Notes under the pieces: model-generated | What the model was told of the DNA's origin: nothing | Databases searched by the model: none | Seen by the model: the letters and a program-made list of their open reading frames with translations, nothing else | Assembly (NCBI GenBank): GCA_040381195.1 | Contig: JBEIHR010000005.1 | Coordinates: forward strand, 1-47,271 | Reading direction: 5' to 3' | Source of the DNA: VGCC01 sp040381195 | Lineage (GTDB): Bacteria; Actinomycetota; Actinomycetes; S36-B12 | Length of the DNA: 47,271 nt | Shown: piece after piece, positions 27,011 to 35,393 of the stretch | How the letters are laid out: each line of letters opens with the position of its first letter | Numbering within the stretch: the stretch's first letter is position 1 | Translations under genes and position numbers: made by a program

Positions 27011-28554
27011 GCGCGCCCCTCCGCATTGAGTTGCTCACGCAGGACCTTCTTCGCGATCTTGCCCGTGGAGTTCAACGGGAACTCGTCCACGATGCGGATG
27101 TCCTTCGGCTTCTTGTAGGAGGCCATGGTGGCGCGGCAGTGGTCCAGCACCTGCTCGGTGGTCACCGAAGCACCCGGGAGCACGGTGAAAAGCGCCGTGA
27201 CGTGTTGACCCCAGTCAGGATCCTCGACACCCACCACAGCGACCTCGTGGACACCGGGGACCGCCGCGATGCAGTCCTCGATCTCCCTGGGATAGATGTT
27301 GTAGCCACCGGAGATGATCATGTCGCCTTTGCGATCCACAAGGAAGAGTCGCTCATCGGAATCCACGCGGCCCAGGTCACCTGTGTACAACCAACCATCG
27401 CGCACAGCCTTCGTCACTGTTGGATCCTCTGCAGCCTGTCCGTAATAGCCACGCATCACGTGGTCGCCACGGGTGATGACCTCACCGATCTCACCGACGG
27501 GTACGTCGATCCCACCCTCGTCGACGATCCGGACCTCCACACCGTTACACGGAATCCCGGCGCTGGTCAGAACCGCGGGGTCGCCCGCGATACCTCGCGC
27601 ATGGTCCTCCGGCCCCAGCACCGTCACCGGCGGGATGGCCTCCACCAGCCCGTAGTACTGCGCCATATTCGACGTGATCCGCTCGAAGCACTGCCGGATC
27701 TGCTCGGGTGGCATCGGGGCGCCTGCGTAGCCCAGCATCTCCAGCCCCGCCATCCGCTCGCGCGAGATATCGGGCAGGGCCAGGAGTCGCGCGACCATCG
27801 TGGGCACCATGGCCGTACCGGTGGCGCCACGGTTCTCGATGGCATCGACGACAGCCTCGGCATCGAAGGAGGGGTGCACGATCTGGGTCGACCCGAAGGT
27901 GAAGCAGGGGAGGACGAACAGGCCGCTCGTGTGGGTGACCGGACCGGCATGGAGCCACCGAGTGCGCTCGTCCGGAAGCTTGCCGAAAAAGTCAGTGATC
28001 ATGTTGTGCAGGCTCGCCATGCGATTCCGGTGGGTGCGGATCGCCCCTTTCGGCCGACCGGTGGTGCCGCTCGAATAGTTCAGGGAGACAAGGGCGTCAG
28101 GATCGATCGATAGGAGCAGGGGCTCCCCGGACTGCTCGGCGAGGAATCGTTCGTAGGGCGTTGCGTCGGCATCACCGTTGATAACGATCACGTGATCTAC
28201 CAGTGCGCGAACGTCGGCGGCATCGTCCCAAAACTTCGCGTCCAGGATCAGGGCGCGCGGAGTGCAGTCGGTGGCGATGCGCACCCAGTCCGATGGATGG
28301 AGCCGGTAGTTCAGCGCCACGCGGCAGAGCCCTGCCGTACTGATGCCGAGGTCCGTTTCGATGTAGGTGTTCTGGTTGGACTGGAGGTCGAGTACCCGGT
28401 CACCCGTCTCCAGGCCGAGAGCGCGCAGGGCGCGGGCAAGCTGCATGACTCGTGCACCGGTGCGTCCGAAGGTGCTCTCCCCTTCCGGCCCGATCAGCGC
28501 GATGCGATCCCGATATCTCGTCATCGACCGTGACACCAGACGTCCGACATCCAT
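27007..28554 (-). CDS. AMP-forming acyl-CoA synthetase / aryl-CoA ligase
   Basis: ANL-superfamily ligase, 515 aa, activating a carboxylic acid to its CoA thioester via an acyl-adenylate. P-loop LNYSSGTTGRPKGAIRTHRN, WLYTGDLGRVDSDERLFLVDRKGDMI, NIYPREIEDCI and the catalytic Lys in NSTGKIAKKVLRE. An upstream extension to 28614 is possible, but ATG 28554 lies one base after the previous stop (TGA-C-ATG) and gives a normal N terminus. It sits between the ADP-forming synthetase and the mutase. The pocket does not reveal whether the acid is aromatic, alicyclic or aliphatic. Confidence 0.92.
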   Translation of the reverse strand: MDVGRLVSRSMTRYRDRIALIGPEGESTFGRTGARVMQLARALRALGLETGDRVLDLQSNQNTYIETDLGISTAGLCRVALNYRLHPSDWVRIATDCTPRALILDAKFWDDAADVRALVDHVIVINGDADATPYERFLAEQSGEPLLLSIDPDALVSLNYSSGTTGRPKGAIRTHRNRMASLHNMITDFFGKLPDERTRWLHAGPVTHTSGLFVLPCFTFGSTQIVHPSFDAEAVVDAIENRGATGTAMVPTMVARLLALPDISRERMAGLEMLGYAGAPMPPEQIRQCFERITSNMAQYYGLVEAIPPVTVLGPEDHARGIAGDPAVLTSAGIPCNGVEVRIVDEGGIDVPVGEIGEVITRGDHVMRGYYGQAAEDPTVTKAVRDGWLYTGDLGRVDSDERLFLVDRKGDMIISGGYNIYPREIEDCIAAVPGVHEVAVVGVEDPDWGQHVTALFTVLPGASVTTEQVLDHCRATMASYKKPKDIRIVDEFPLNSTGKIAKKVLREQLNAEGRA

Positions 28555-28555
28555 G

Positions 28556-30610
28556 TCAGCTCCCCTCCTGCGGTGAGGCGTACATCGCGTCCAGGATCCA
28601 GCAGCCATCGGCAACGGCGGTCACCGGGTTGAGATCCAGTTCGAAGCCCGCGGGCCACGCTCGCACACCGTCCGCGATGCGGGCGATCACATCGACGAGG
28701 GCTGCACGATCAGCGGGGGGTCGCCCACGGACCCCGCCGAGGAGTCGTCCGAGGACGGTGGCGTCGAGCATCTCGTCGATATCGGAATCGGTGACCGGGA
28801 GCAGCCGCACGGCAGCGTCTGCGACCACCTCGGTCAACACTCCGCCGACACCGACGGTGAGGACCGGACCCAGAGGACTGGGTGCGACACCGACGATCAC
28901 CTCAATTCCACCGGGAACGAAGCGCTCGACGAGCACATCGCCTCCCAGTGCGGAAAGTCGCGTGAACACATCGCCGATGTGCTCTGCATCGACATCCAGG
29001 ACCACTCCGCCGGCATCGCTCTTATGCAGGAGACCGGGGACGACCGCCTTGAGCACCGCGCGGCCCCCGACCCGGGTGAGGGCGGCGCGCGCCTGATCCG
29101 CGGAGGTCACGAGAACGGACTCCGGGACGGGGAGACCGTGGGCGCCGAGGATTTCCTTGAGGTCTTTCTCCGACGCGCCTGCCGGTGGGACCGGGATCGT
29201 CGTGTGACGCGCCTCCGCCCGGAGGCGTGGTCCGCGCGACGTGGCGCGCAACGCCGCCAGTGCAGCGATGGCGCGCTCGGGCGTGGGGTAGACCGGGATG
29301 CCGGCGTCCGCACGGAGGCGGGCACCTTCTGGTGCGAGCGCCGCTGATCCCGTGCGGACGGCGATCACGGGGAGCGCGGCCGACGCGCGCACGGCGCCTA
29401 GGGCACGGGCGATGCGCGCGACGTCGTCACCGACGAGCACGGCGAAACAGGCCACGATCGCATCGACGTGGGGGTCACGTGCGAGGCGCTCCAGACACTG
29501 CTCGAACAGTCCCGGCTCAGCCATGACCGCCGCGGTCACGTCCACTGGATTGGTTGCGTTGCCATAGACGGGAACGATGGCCTCGAGATCTCGCACGGTG
29601 GACGCGTCGAGTTCAGTGAGGGTCAGGCCCTCGCGCTCGATGGCGTCGGCCGCGAGGATCCCACTGCCCCCCGACGTCGTGATGACCGCCACGCGCGCAT
29701 CGCGCAGGACTCCGCCTGTGGCCAGGAGGGCCCCCGCATCGAGGAGCGCATCGATGTCGCGCACGCGGGCGATTCCTGCGGACGCGAGTGCTGTATCCAC
29801 GACCGCATCCGGAGCAGCGAGCGCACCCGTGTGCGATGCAGCCGCTGAGGCTCCCGCGGCCGAGCGGCCGGCCTTCACCATCGCGATCGGCACGCGGGTC
29901 GCGGCCGTACGCAAAGCGTCGATGTCGGACAGGGATTCGACGTACATGAGGAGTGCATCGATCGAGTCCTCGGTGGACAGGGCCTCGGCGACATCGGTGG
30001 CGGTCACGTCCGCCTCATTTCCCGTGGTGACCGCGATGCCGATCGGCACACCTCGCTCGAGTCCGAGCGACAACGTGCCGAAGCCGAGTGCACCGGATTG
30101 ACTCACGAGCCCGAGGCGTCCGGCCGGAAGCGGGGTTGTGGGCGAGGAGAACACCGGGGAGAAGGTGGCAAGAACCCGGCTCTCGCCGCCTACTGCACCG
30201 ATGCAGTTGGGTCCCACAAGTCGCATACCCGACCTGCGCGCGATGTCGACCAACTCGCGCTGCGCGGCTTCCCCCGCGCTGCCCGCCTCGGCGAATCCCG
30301 AACTCATCACCACGCAGACGGGGACATCCGCAGCTGCGCAATCGCTGACCGCGTCGCGGACAGCGCTGGCGGGAACCATGACGAGGGCGAGATCGATGGG
30401 TCCGGGCACCTGCGCGAGCGATGTGTACGCAGGGATACCGAGAACGGTCCCACCCTTGGGGTTGATCGGATAGATCGTTCCGGCGAAGCCGTAGCGCTGC
30501 AGATACTCGATCGGCAGGCGCCCGATGGCACCCGACCGTTCGGTGGCGCCGATGACCGCGATCGAGGATGCAGCCCACAGTGCCCGCAATTCGGCCTGCA
30601 GGGCGCTCAC
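28556..30610 (-). CDS. ADP-forming acyl-CoA synthetase (acetate--CoA ligase family)
   Basis: 684-aa single-chain NDP-forming acyl-CoA synthetase. Domain order: CoA-binding (SSIAVIGATERSGAIGRLP), succinyl-CoA-ligase-like domains with the likely phosphohistidine segment (AASHTGALAAPDAV; about residue 260), then a C-terminal ATP-grasp (about 480 onward) with KDLKEILGAHGLPVPESV. The reaction is reversible: acid + CoA + ATP to acyl-CoA + ADP + Pi. GTG 30610 overlaps the RidA stop (GTGA). In the same operon as an AMP-forming ligase, so one may activate the substrate and the other recover ATP from a product thioester, which is an inference. Confidence 0.9.
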   Translation of the reverse strand: MSALQAELRALWAASSIAVIGATERSGAIGRLPIEYLQRYGFAGTIYPINPKGGTVLGIPAYTSLAQVPGPIDLALVMVPASAVRDAVSDCAAADVPVCVVMSSGFAEAGSAGEAAQRELVDIARRSGMRLVGPNCIGAVGGESRVLATFSPVFSSPTTPLPAGRLGLVSQSGALGFGTLSLGLERGVPIGIAVTTGNEADVTATDVAEALSTEDSIDALLMYVESLSDIDALRTAATRVPIAMVKAGRSAAGASAAASHTGALAAPDAVVDTALASAGIARVRDIDALLDAGALLATGGVLRDARVAVITTSGGSGILAADAIEREGLTLTELDASTVRDLEAIVPVYGNATNPVDVTAAVMAEPGLFEQCLERLARDPHVDAIVACFAVLVGDDVARIARALGAVRASAALPVIAVRTGSAALAPEGARLRADAGIPVYPTPERAIAALAALRATSRGPRLRAEARHTTIPVPPAGASEKDLKEILGAHGLPVPESVLVTSADQARAALTRVGGRAVLKAVVPGLLHKSDAGGVVLDVDAEHIGDVFTRLSALGGDVLVERFVPGGIEVIVGVAPSPLGPVLTVGVGGVLTEVVADAAVRLLPVTDSDIDEMLDATVLGRLLGGVRGRPPADRAALVDVIARIADGVRAWPAGFELDLNPVTAVADGCWILDAMYASPQEGS

Positions 30611-31002
30611 GGCAGGATCGCGATCCCCTCGATCTCGACCACTGCAGCGTCGTCCCACAGCCGAGTCACACCCACGAGGGTCATAGCGGGATAGTCGCGG
30701 CCAACGAGACGACGCCAGATCGCGCCGAGGTCACGCGCATGTGCGCGGTAATCGACCGGATCGACGCTGAAGATCGTCACCTTCGCGAGGTGCTCGCCCC
30801 CACCACCGGCAGTGCGCAGTGCGGTCATCAGGTTCCCGAGAGCAACTTCGAACTGCTCGACGATCCCCGCACCGACGATCACCCCGTCTGCATTCAGTGC
30901 GGTCTGGCCTGCGAGGTACACGGTGCGACCGGATGCGCGAACCGCGTGCGAGAAACCGATGGGCGCAGCGAGCTCCTTCGGATTGATGCGCTCGAGGCTC
31001 AC
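30607..31002 (-). CDS. RidA-family protein without the canonical arginine
   Basis: 131-aa YjgF/YER057c/UK114 protein; the fold is indicated by VYLAGQTALNADG, FEVALGNLMTALRTAGG and the C-terminal VEIEGIAI. True RidA enamine/imine deaminases have Arg105 followed by S/T-C/x-V-E. From memory-based alignment the same stretch here reads M-T-L-V-G, so the Arg and Glu are absent. That places it in a Rid subgroup of uncertain chemistry, perhaps an enamine or ketone hydrolysis helper. GTGA overlaps with both neighbours tie it to the SDR and synthetase. RidA-type genes accompany 2-aminobenzoyl-CoA clusters. Confidence 0.85.
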   Translation of the reverse strand: MSLERINPKELAAPIGFSHAVRASGRTVYLAGQTALNADGVIVGAGIVEQFEVALGNLMTALRTAGGGGEHLAKVTIFSVDPVDYRAHARDLGAIWRRLVGRDYPAMTLVGVTRLWDDAAVVEIEGIAILP

Positions 31003-31766
31003 GACTGCACACTCCCCCCGTCGATGACGATCCCCTGGCCGGTGATACCGCCGGTGTCCGCGACGAGCATGTCCACGACGGAGGCGACTTCATCGGTGGT
31101 GATGAGTCGCTTGATCGGATGACTGTTCTCCAGGGTGGCGCGCGCAGCATCCATGTCGATTCCGGTCTTGGCGACGATCGCTTCGAGAGCTCGGTCGGTG
31201 AGAGGTGTGTCGACATAGCCCGGGCAGACCGCGTTGACCGTGACGCCGGTCGTGGCGAGTTCCATCGCCACGGATCGCACGGCACCGAGTACGCCGTGCT
31301 TGGCCGCCGAATAGGCGGTGATGTAGGGGGCGCCGATCTTCGAGGCGATGCTCGCGATGACGATGATGCGACCGAAACCCGCCTGCTTCATGGGGGGCAC
31401 GGCGGCACGGATGAATCGGAAGGGGGCGGTGAGGTTGACATCGAGCATCTGCTGCCACAACTCGTCATCGGTACGGTGGATGGGCGCGGAGATTGCCTCG
31501 CCGGCGTTCAAGACCGCGACGTCGATGCCACCCCACGCAGCCACGACATCGGCCACGAGACGGTCGGGTGCACCCGGATCGGTGACGTCCGCGGGGAGGA
31601 CCAACGTGGGGACGTCCAGGGAGTCGGCCAGGGACTGGAGGTCTCCCGTGGAGCGCGCGGTGAGGGCGACCTGGTGCCCGGAGGCCGCCAGGTGTTCCAC
31701 AATGGTGCGACCGATGCCGCGACTTGCACCGGTCACCAGACACCGGAGGGGAGGACGCCGGGTCAT
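30999..31766 (-). CDS. SDR-family 3-hydroxyacyl-CoA-type dehydrogenase
   Basis: 255-aa short-chain dehydrogenase. TGASRGIG cofactor loop, LNAGEAI, the catalytic Ser in VIASIASKIG, YSAAK (Tyr and Lys of YxxxK), PGYVDT and a C-terminal GQGIVIDGG. It resembles 3-hydroxybutyrate and hydroxyacyl-CoA dehydrogenases (BadH, PhbB-like), so reduction or oxidation of a ring keto group is plausible. ATG 31766 gives the right N terminus; the long upstream extension is not SDR. First gene of the five-gene minus operon ending with the mutase, divergent from the thiolase. Confidence 0.88.
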   Translation of the reverse strand: MTRRPPLRCLVTGASRGIGRTIVEHLAASGHQVALTARSTGDLQSLADSLDVPTLVLPADVTDPGAPDRLVADVVAAWGGIDVAVLNAGEAISAPIHRTDDELWQQMLDVNLTAPFRFIRAAVPPMKQAGFGRIIVIASIASKIGAPYITAYSAAKHGVLGAVRSVAMELATTGVTVNAVCPGYVDTPLTDRALEAIVAKTGIDMDAARATLENSHPIKRLITTDEVASVVDMLVADTGGITGQGIVIDGGSVQS

Positions 31767-31804
31767 CGAGCCGCCTTTCCGCCCCTGGGCGATAGTGCGC
31801 TTCC

Positions 31805-31818
31805 TTGTCGATCGGCAA
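31805..31818. promoter_or_regulatory. Near-perfect palindrome TTGTCGATCGGCAA, likely operator
   Basis: Seven-base arms TTGTCGA and TCGGCAA differ at one position; the centre is CGATCG. It sits in the 63-base space between the SDR operon and the thiolase, abutting the overlapping -10 elements, a position where a TetR-like repressor would block both directions. The half-site TTGTCGA recurs (reverse strand) at 40169-40175. Function inferred from symmetry and position. Confidence 0.45.
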
Positions 31819-31829
31819 TAATACGCTAC
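31817..31829. promoter_or_regulatory. Overlapping divergent -10 elements of the SDR and thiolase operons
   Basis: Minus strand: TATTAT at 31823-31818, one base from TATAAT, leaving about a 45-base leader before ATG 31766. Plus strand: AATAAT (31817-31822), 7 bases before ATG 31830, or TAATAC, 5 bases before it; either would give a nearly leaderless thiolase mRNA. TSS mapping is needed to choose. Confidence 0.4.
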
Positions 31830-33002
31830 ATGCCACGTGCCGTCCTCGTCGAAGCCCGCAGGAGCGTCTTCGGCAAGAACCGGGGGGGACTGAGCCACAT
31901 CCGCCCCGACGATCTGCTCGCGACGGTACTCGCCGGCCTCATCTCCGGGGTCCCCACCCTCGATCCCGCCCGGATCGACGACGTCGTGATGGGCGATGCG
32001 AACGGCGCCGGTGAGGACAACCGGAATGTGGCCCGGATGTCGGCCCTGCTCGCCGACCTCCCGGTGACCGTGCCGGGTGTCACCGTGAACCGACTCTGCG
32101 GCTCCGGTGCGGAGGCAATCGTCCAGGCCGCCCGCGCCATCCGCGCCGGCGACGCGGACATCGTGGTCGCCGGAGGGGTGGAGAGTATGAGTCGCGCACC
32201 CTGGGTGGTGCAGCGGACAGACGAGCCCATCGGCCCGGACACGAAACTCGAGCAGACGACTGTCGGGTGGCGCATGGTGAACCCCCTCTTCCCGACGCAC
32301 TGGACCGACAGCCTTGGTGCGTGCGCACAACGCAGTGCCGAGGAACTCGGCATCACACGCACCGAGCAGGACGAATGGGCGCTGCGGTCACACGAGCGTG
32401 CGGCTGCTGCCTGGGACGCCGGCCGTTTCGACGGGTATGCGCTTCCGGTGAACGGACTCACCCGTGACGAGTCGATCCGGCCGGACACCAGCCTCGCGAA
32501 ACTCGCCGAGCTGAAACCCGCATTCACCCCCGACGGCTCCGTCACGGCGGGCAACTCCTCCCCCATCACCGATGGTGCAGTCGCGACGCTCCTGACATCC
32601 GACGACATCGCCGCTGAACTCGGGCTCGATCCGATCGCGTCGATCACCGCATCCGCCGTGGTTGCCGTCGATCCGGATCGATTCGCGGGCGCACCCGTCC
32701 CCGCGGTGCGCAAATTGCTCGCTCGGACGGGCCTGCACGCCTCAGACATCGACCTGTTCGAGATCAACGAGGCCTTCGCCGCCATGGTCCTAACGGTGCT
32801 CCGCGAGGCGGACGAGATCGACGTGGCCAAGGTCAACCCCCACGGGGGAGCGATCGCCATGGGGCACCCGGTTGGCGCTTCCGCGGCCCGCGTCGTCGCA
32901 GACACGGCACGGGAACTACGCCGCCGGGGCGGGGGTCGCGGTATCGCCACCGCCTGCATCGGCGTAGGTTTGGGAATCGCGGTTCTCGTGGAGGCGACAT
33001 GA
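31830..33002 (+). CDS. Acetyl-CoA acyltransferase (thiolase)
   Basis: 390-aa thiolase. Nucleophilic Cys in VNRLCGSGAEAI (about residue 90), GGVESMSRAPWV, the His in NPHGGAIAMGHPVGASAAR, and the C-terminal CIGVGLG Cys. It fits degradative thiolases of the PaaJ/PcaF/FadA type, which cleave 3-oxoacyl-CoAs such as 3-oxoadipyl- or 3-oxopimeloyl-CoA. An upstream in-frame extension reaching 31119 is antisense to the SDR gene and not thiolase-like; ATG 31830 is right. Overlaps the BadI-like gene by ATGA, giving a ring-opening hydrolase with a chain-shortening enzyme. Confidence 0.94.
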   Translation: MPRAVLVEARRSVFGKNRGGLSHIRPDDLLATVLAGLISGVPTLDPARIDDVVMGDANGAGEDNRNVARMSALLADLPVTVPGVTVNRLCGSGAEAIVQAARAIRAGDADIVVAGGVESMSRAPWVVQRTDEPIGPDTKLEQTTVGWRMVNPLFPTHWTDSLGACAQRSAEELGITRTEQDEWALRSHERAAAAWDAGRFDGYALPVNGLTRDESIRPDTSLAKLAELKPAFTPDGSVTAGNSSPITDGAVATLLTSDDIAAELGLDPIASITASAVVAVDPDRFAGAPVPAVRKLLARTGLHASDIDLFEINEAFAAMVLTVLREADEIDVAKVNPHGGAIAMGHPVGASAARVVADTARELRRRGGGRGIATACIGVGLGIAVLVEAT

Positions 33003-33796
33003 TCCGGATCGAAGACTTCAGCGACATCACCTACCAGGTCGTCGACCACGTCGCCGTGATCACGATCAACCGCCCCGACCGGTACAACGCTCTGCGCGGG
33101 CGCACGGTCGACGAACTCATCTACGCCTTCCGGTACGCCTGGGTGGACTCGAACGTCGGTGCGATCATCCTGACCGGCGCCGGGGAGAAAGCCTTCTGCA
33201 GTGGCGGGGACCAGAAGGAACGTGCGGCCACAGGTGGTTACGGGGAGACCGAGATGGGCATGTTCGAAATCGAACGCCTGCACCGGCTCATCCGCGAAGT
33301 GCCCAAGCCGGTTATCGCAGCCGTGAACGGTTTCGCGATCGGCGGTGGGCACGTGCTCCATGTGCTCTGCGATGTCTCGCTCGCATCCTCCACCGCGCGC
33401 TTCGGCCAAGTCGGCCCACGCGTCGGCAGCTTCGATGCGGGATTCGGCACCGCCTACCTCGCACGCGTGGTCGGAGAGAAGCGGGCACGCGAGATCTGGT
33501 TCTTCTGCGATCAATACGACGCGGCCACCGCCGAGCGCTGGGGTCTGGTTAATCGCGTCGTCGAACCATCTGAGCTGATGCCCCTCGCACTGGAATGGGC
33601 GCGCAAGGCCTGTGCGCTGTCCCCCACGGCGCTCAAGACGCTCAAGCACTCGTTCAACGCGGACACCGACCACATCGTCGGGATTCAGTCGCTGGCCTTC
33701 GACGTCCTCGACCTCTACATCGACACGCCGGAGGCCCAGGAGGGCGGGGCCGCCTTCATCGAGAAGCGTCCCCCGGACTTCGGCAGGTTCCGCTAG
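32999..33796 (+). CDS. BadI-like ring-opening hydrolase (crotonase superfamily)
   Basis: 265 aa. The sequence follows 2-oxocyclohexanecarbonyl-CoA hydrolase (BadI) from end to end: INRPDRYNALRGRTVDELI, AFCSGGDQ, REVPKPVIAAVNGFAIGGG, FGQVGPRVGSFDAGFGTAYLARVVGEKRAREIW and SFNADTDHIVGI. The HxxxxGGDQ and GSFD-x-GxG blocks are shared with MenB, which makes or breaks C-C bonds beside a thioester. BadI hydrolyses the ring between the ketone and the CoA carbonyl, giving a pimeloyl-CoA type chain. MenB is the alternative, but SFNxDTxHxxGI and the absence of other men genes favour BadI. It converges on a flavoprotein gene (shared CTAG). Confidence 0.85.
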   Translation: MIRIEDFSDITYQVVDHVAVITINRPDRYNALRGRTVDELIYAFRYAWVDSNVGAIILTGAGEKAFCSGGDQKERAATGGYGETEMGMFEIERLHRLIREVPKPVIAAVNGFAIGGGHVLHVLCDVSLASSTARFGQVGPRVGSFDAGFGTAYLARVVGEKRAREIWFFCDQYDAATAERWGLVNRVVEPSELMPLALEWARKACALSPTALKTLKHSFNADTDHIVGIQSLAFDVLDLYIDTPEAQEGGAAFIEKRPPDFGRFR

Positions 33797-35361
33797 CCGA
33801 CAGCGGCCGCGACGAGGGCACCCGAGCCGCCGCCCACACCACCGCCCGGCCATGTCCCTGCACCGCATATATAGAGGTGATCCACCGGGGTTCGATGACG
33901 CCACCATCCGGGAACCGGACGGAGGAAGAAGAACTGGGCCGGGTGGTGACTTCCCCCGAGGGAATCCCCGCGGACGAGGTTGGCATTGGCCCGCTGCAGG
34001 TCCGTCGGCGTCAGTACCTTCCGCCCCAGAATGCGCGAGCGCAGACCGGGGGCGTACTGCTCGATCTTGTCGATCACACGATCGGCGTACGCCTCTCCGA
34101 TGACATCCCAGGATCCCTCACGCGGCTCGAGGGGCAATACGCGTACCTGCACCCAGAGGACGTGCTTCCCCTCGGGCGCGCGACTCGGGTCGGACACCGT
34201 GGGCTGCCCCACGACGAGTGTCGGTGAATCGGGGAGCAGACCCGCAGCAGCCTGTGTGTAGGTCATCGCCATGTCGTCGAGGTAGGGACCGATGTGCACG
34301 TAGTTGAACTCTCGGGCACCGGAAGCAGTCCACGCGGGTAGATCATCGAGTGCGAGGTGGATCATCATCGTGGCCAGGCCGGGGCGGAACTCCTCCGCGC
34401 GTGCGACGTCCGGTCGAGTGCGCTGGTCCTCCGGCAACATCGCTGGGATCAACCTCGGATTCACATTCGCGATCACCGCACGCGATGCGCGGTGCTCCAT
34501 GCCGCTCGCCGTCCGGACACCCACGGCGCGACCACTCTCGACGATGATGCTGGTAACGCGCTCGTTGCAGACCACGCGCCCGCCACTCTCCTCGATGACA
34601 CCGACGAGGGCGTTGATCATCGTGTCAGCGCCACCCTGACCGATCACCATTCCGAACATCTGGCCGCCGATGGTCTCCAGGAAGGAGAAGAGTGCACCGC
34701 CCGAGAGATCGGGGGCGAAGTCCAGGTGCATCCCCCACGAGGCCATGAGAGCACGGGTCTTGGGCGAGCGGAAGTTCTCCTCGGTGAAGGCCCGCGTCGA
34801 GGCGAGGGCCAACCGTGCGATCTCGAGCACACCCGTCGTGCCGAATTGCCTGCGGGCCTTCCACAGTGTCGTCGCCAGTGACCGTGAGGGCATCTCCGCA
34901 CCCAGCACGCCGATGAGGGTTGGTGCCACCTCCCCCAGATACCCGGTGAGGCGCTGCCACGACTCGACGTCCTCGGGAGCGACCGCCGCGAGGTTCGCGA
35001 CGGTGCGCGCAACATCGGCCTCCACCCCGAGCATGGTCCCGTCGGGGAAGACGGAGCAGAACGGCTTTTCCGACGGAACGAGGGCGAATCCGTGGGCGGC
35101 GAGGCGCTCGCCGAGCGCAGCGTTGATCGGTCCACCGGCGAAGAGGCCCAGGTTCATCGCGAACAGGTCGTGTCGGAAGCCGGGGATGGTGACCTCCGCG
35201 GTCTGCACCGCACCACCGGGGACCGGATTGGTCTCCAGCACGAGTACCTTCCGGCCCTTGGCGGCAAGGAGTGCCGCGGCGGACAGGCCGTTGACTCCGG
35301 CCCCGATGACGATGACGTCCGGCTGCATTCCCGGATCATATGGAGAACTGACGACCGACAC
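33793..35361 (-). CDS. Phytoene-desaturase-like FAD oxidoreductase (first copy)
   Basis: About 522 aa, COG1233-type NAD(P)/FAD protein. Dinucleotide-binding VIVIGAGVNGLSAAALLAAKG...VLVLETNPVPGG at the N terminus and the C-terminal FAD block YICGAGTWPGGGVGGGSG. The GTG at 35361 is 6 bases after TATATC (leaderless spacing); ATG 35328 is an alternative start 11 codons later without a clear ribosome-binding site. No carotenoid genes lie nearby, so the role is more likely dehydrogenation or hydration-type isomerisation of a catabolic intermediate (compare PYROXD2-like proteins). Divergent from a homologous copy at 35394. Substrate unknown. Confidence 0.85.
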   Translation of the reverse strand: MSVVSSPYDPGMQPDVIVIGAGVNGLSAAALLAAKGRKVLVLETNPVPGGAVQTAEVTIPGFRHDLFAMNLGLFAGGPINAALGERLAAHGFALVPSEKPFCSVFPDGTMLGVEADVARTVANLAAVAPEDVESWQRLTGYLGEVAPTLIGVLGAEMPSRSLATTLWKARRQFGTTGVLEIARLALASTRAFTEENFRSPKTRALMASWGMHLDFAPDLSGGALFSFLETIGGQMFGMVIGQGGADTMINALVGVIEESGGRVVCNERVTSIIVESGRAVGVRTASGMEHRASRAVIANVNPRLIPAMLPEDQRTRPDVARAEEFRPGLATMMIHLALDDLPAWTASGAREFNYVHIGPYLDDMAMTYTQAAAGLLPDSPTLVVGQPTVSDPSRAPEGKHVLWVQVRVLPLEPREGSWDVIGEAYADRVIDKIEQYAPGLRSRILGRKVLTPTDLQRANANLVRGDSLGGSHHPAQFFFLRPVPGWWRHRTPVDHLYICGAGTWPGGGVGGGSGALVAAAVG

Positions 35362-35367
35362 GCCCGC

Positions 35368-35377
35368 GATATACGGT
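35368..35377. promoter_or_regulatory. Overlapping divergent -10 hexamers between two flavoprotein genes
   Basis: Minus TATATC (35373-35368), 6 bases before GTG 35361; plus TACGGT (35372-35377), about 16 bases before ATG 35394. They share two bases, the same geometry as at 6128-6137. The downstream GGAGG at 35384-35388 serves ATG 35394. Confidence 0.4.
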
Positions 35378-35393
35378 GTGCCCGGAGGTGGGT

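Noticed and set aside
31826..33907. A 693-codon minus-strand frame over the thiolase and BadI genes
   Set aside because: Compositional shadow of GC-rich coding DNA on the other strand; Arg/Ser/Pro-rich with no motif.
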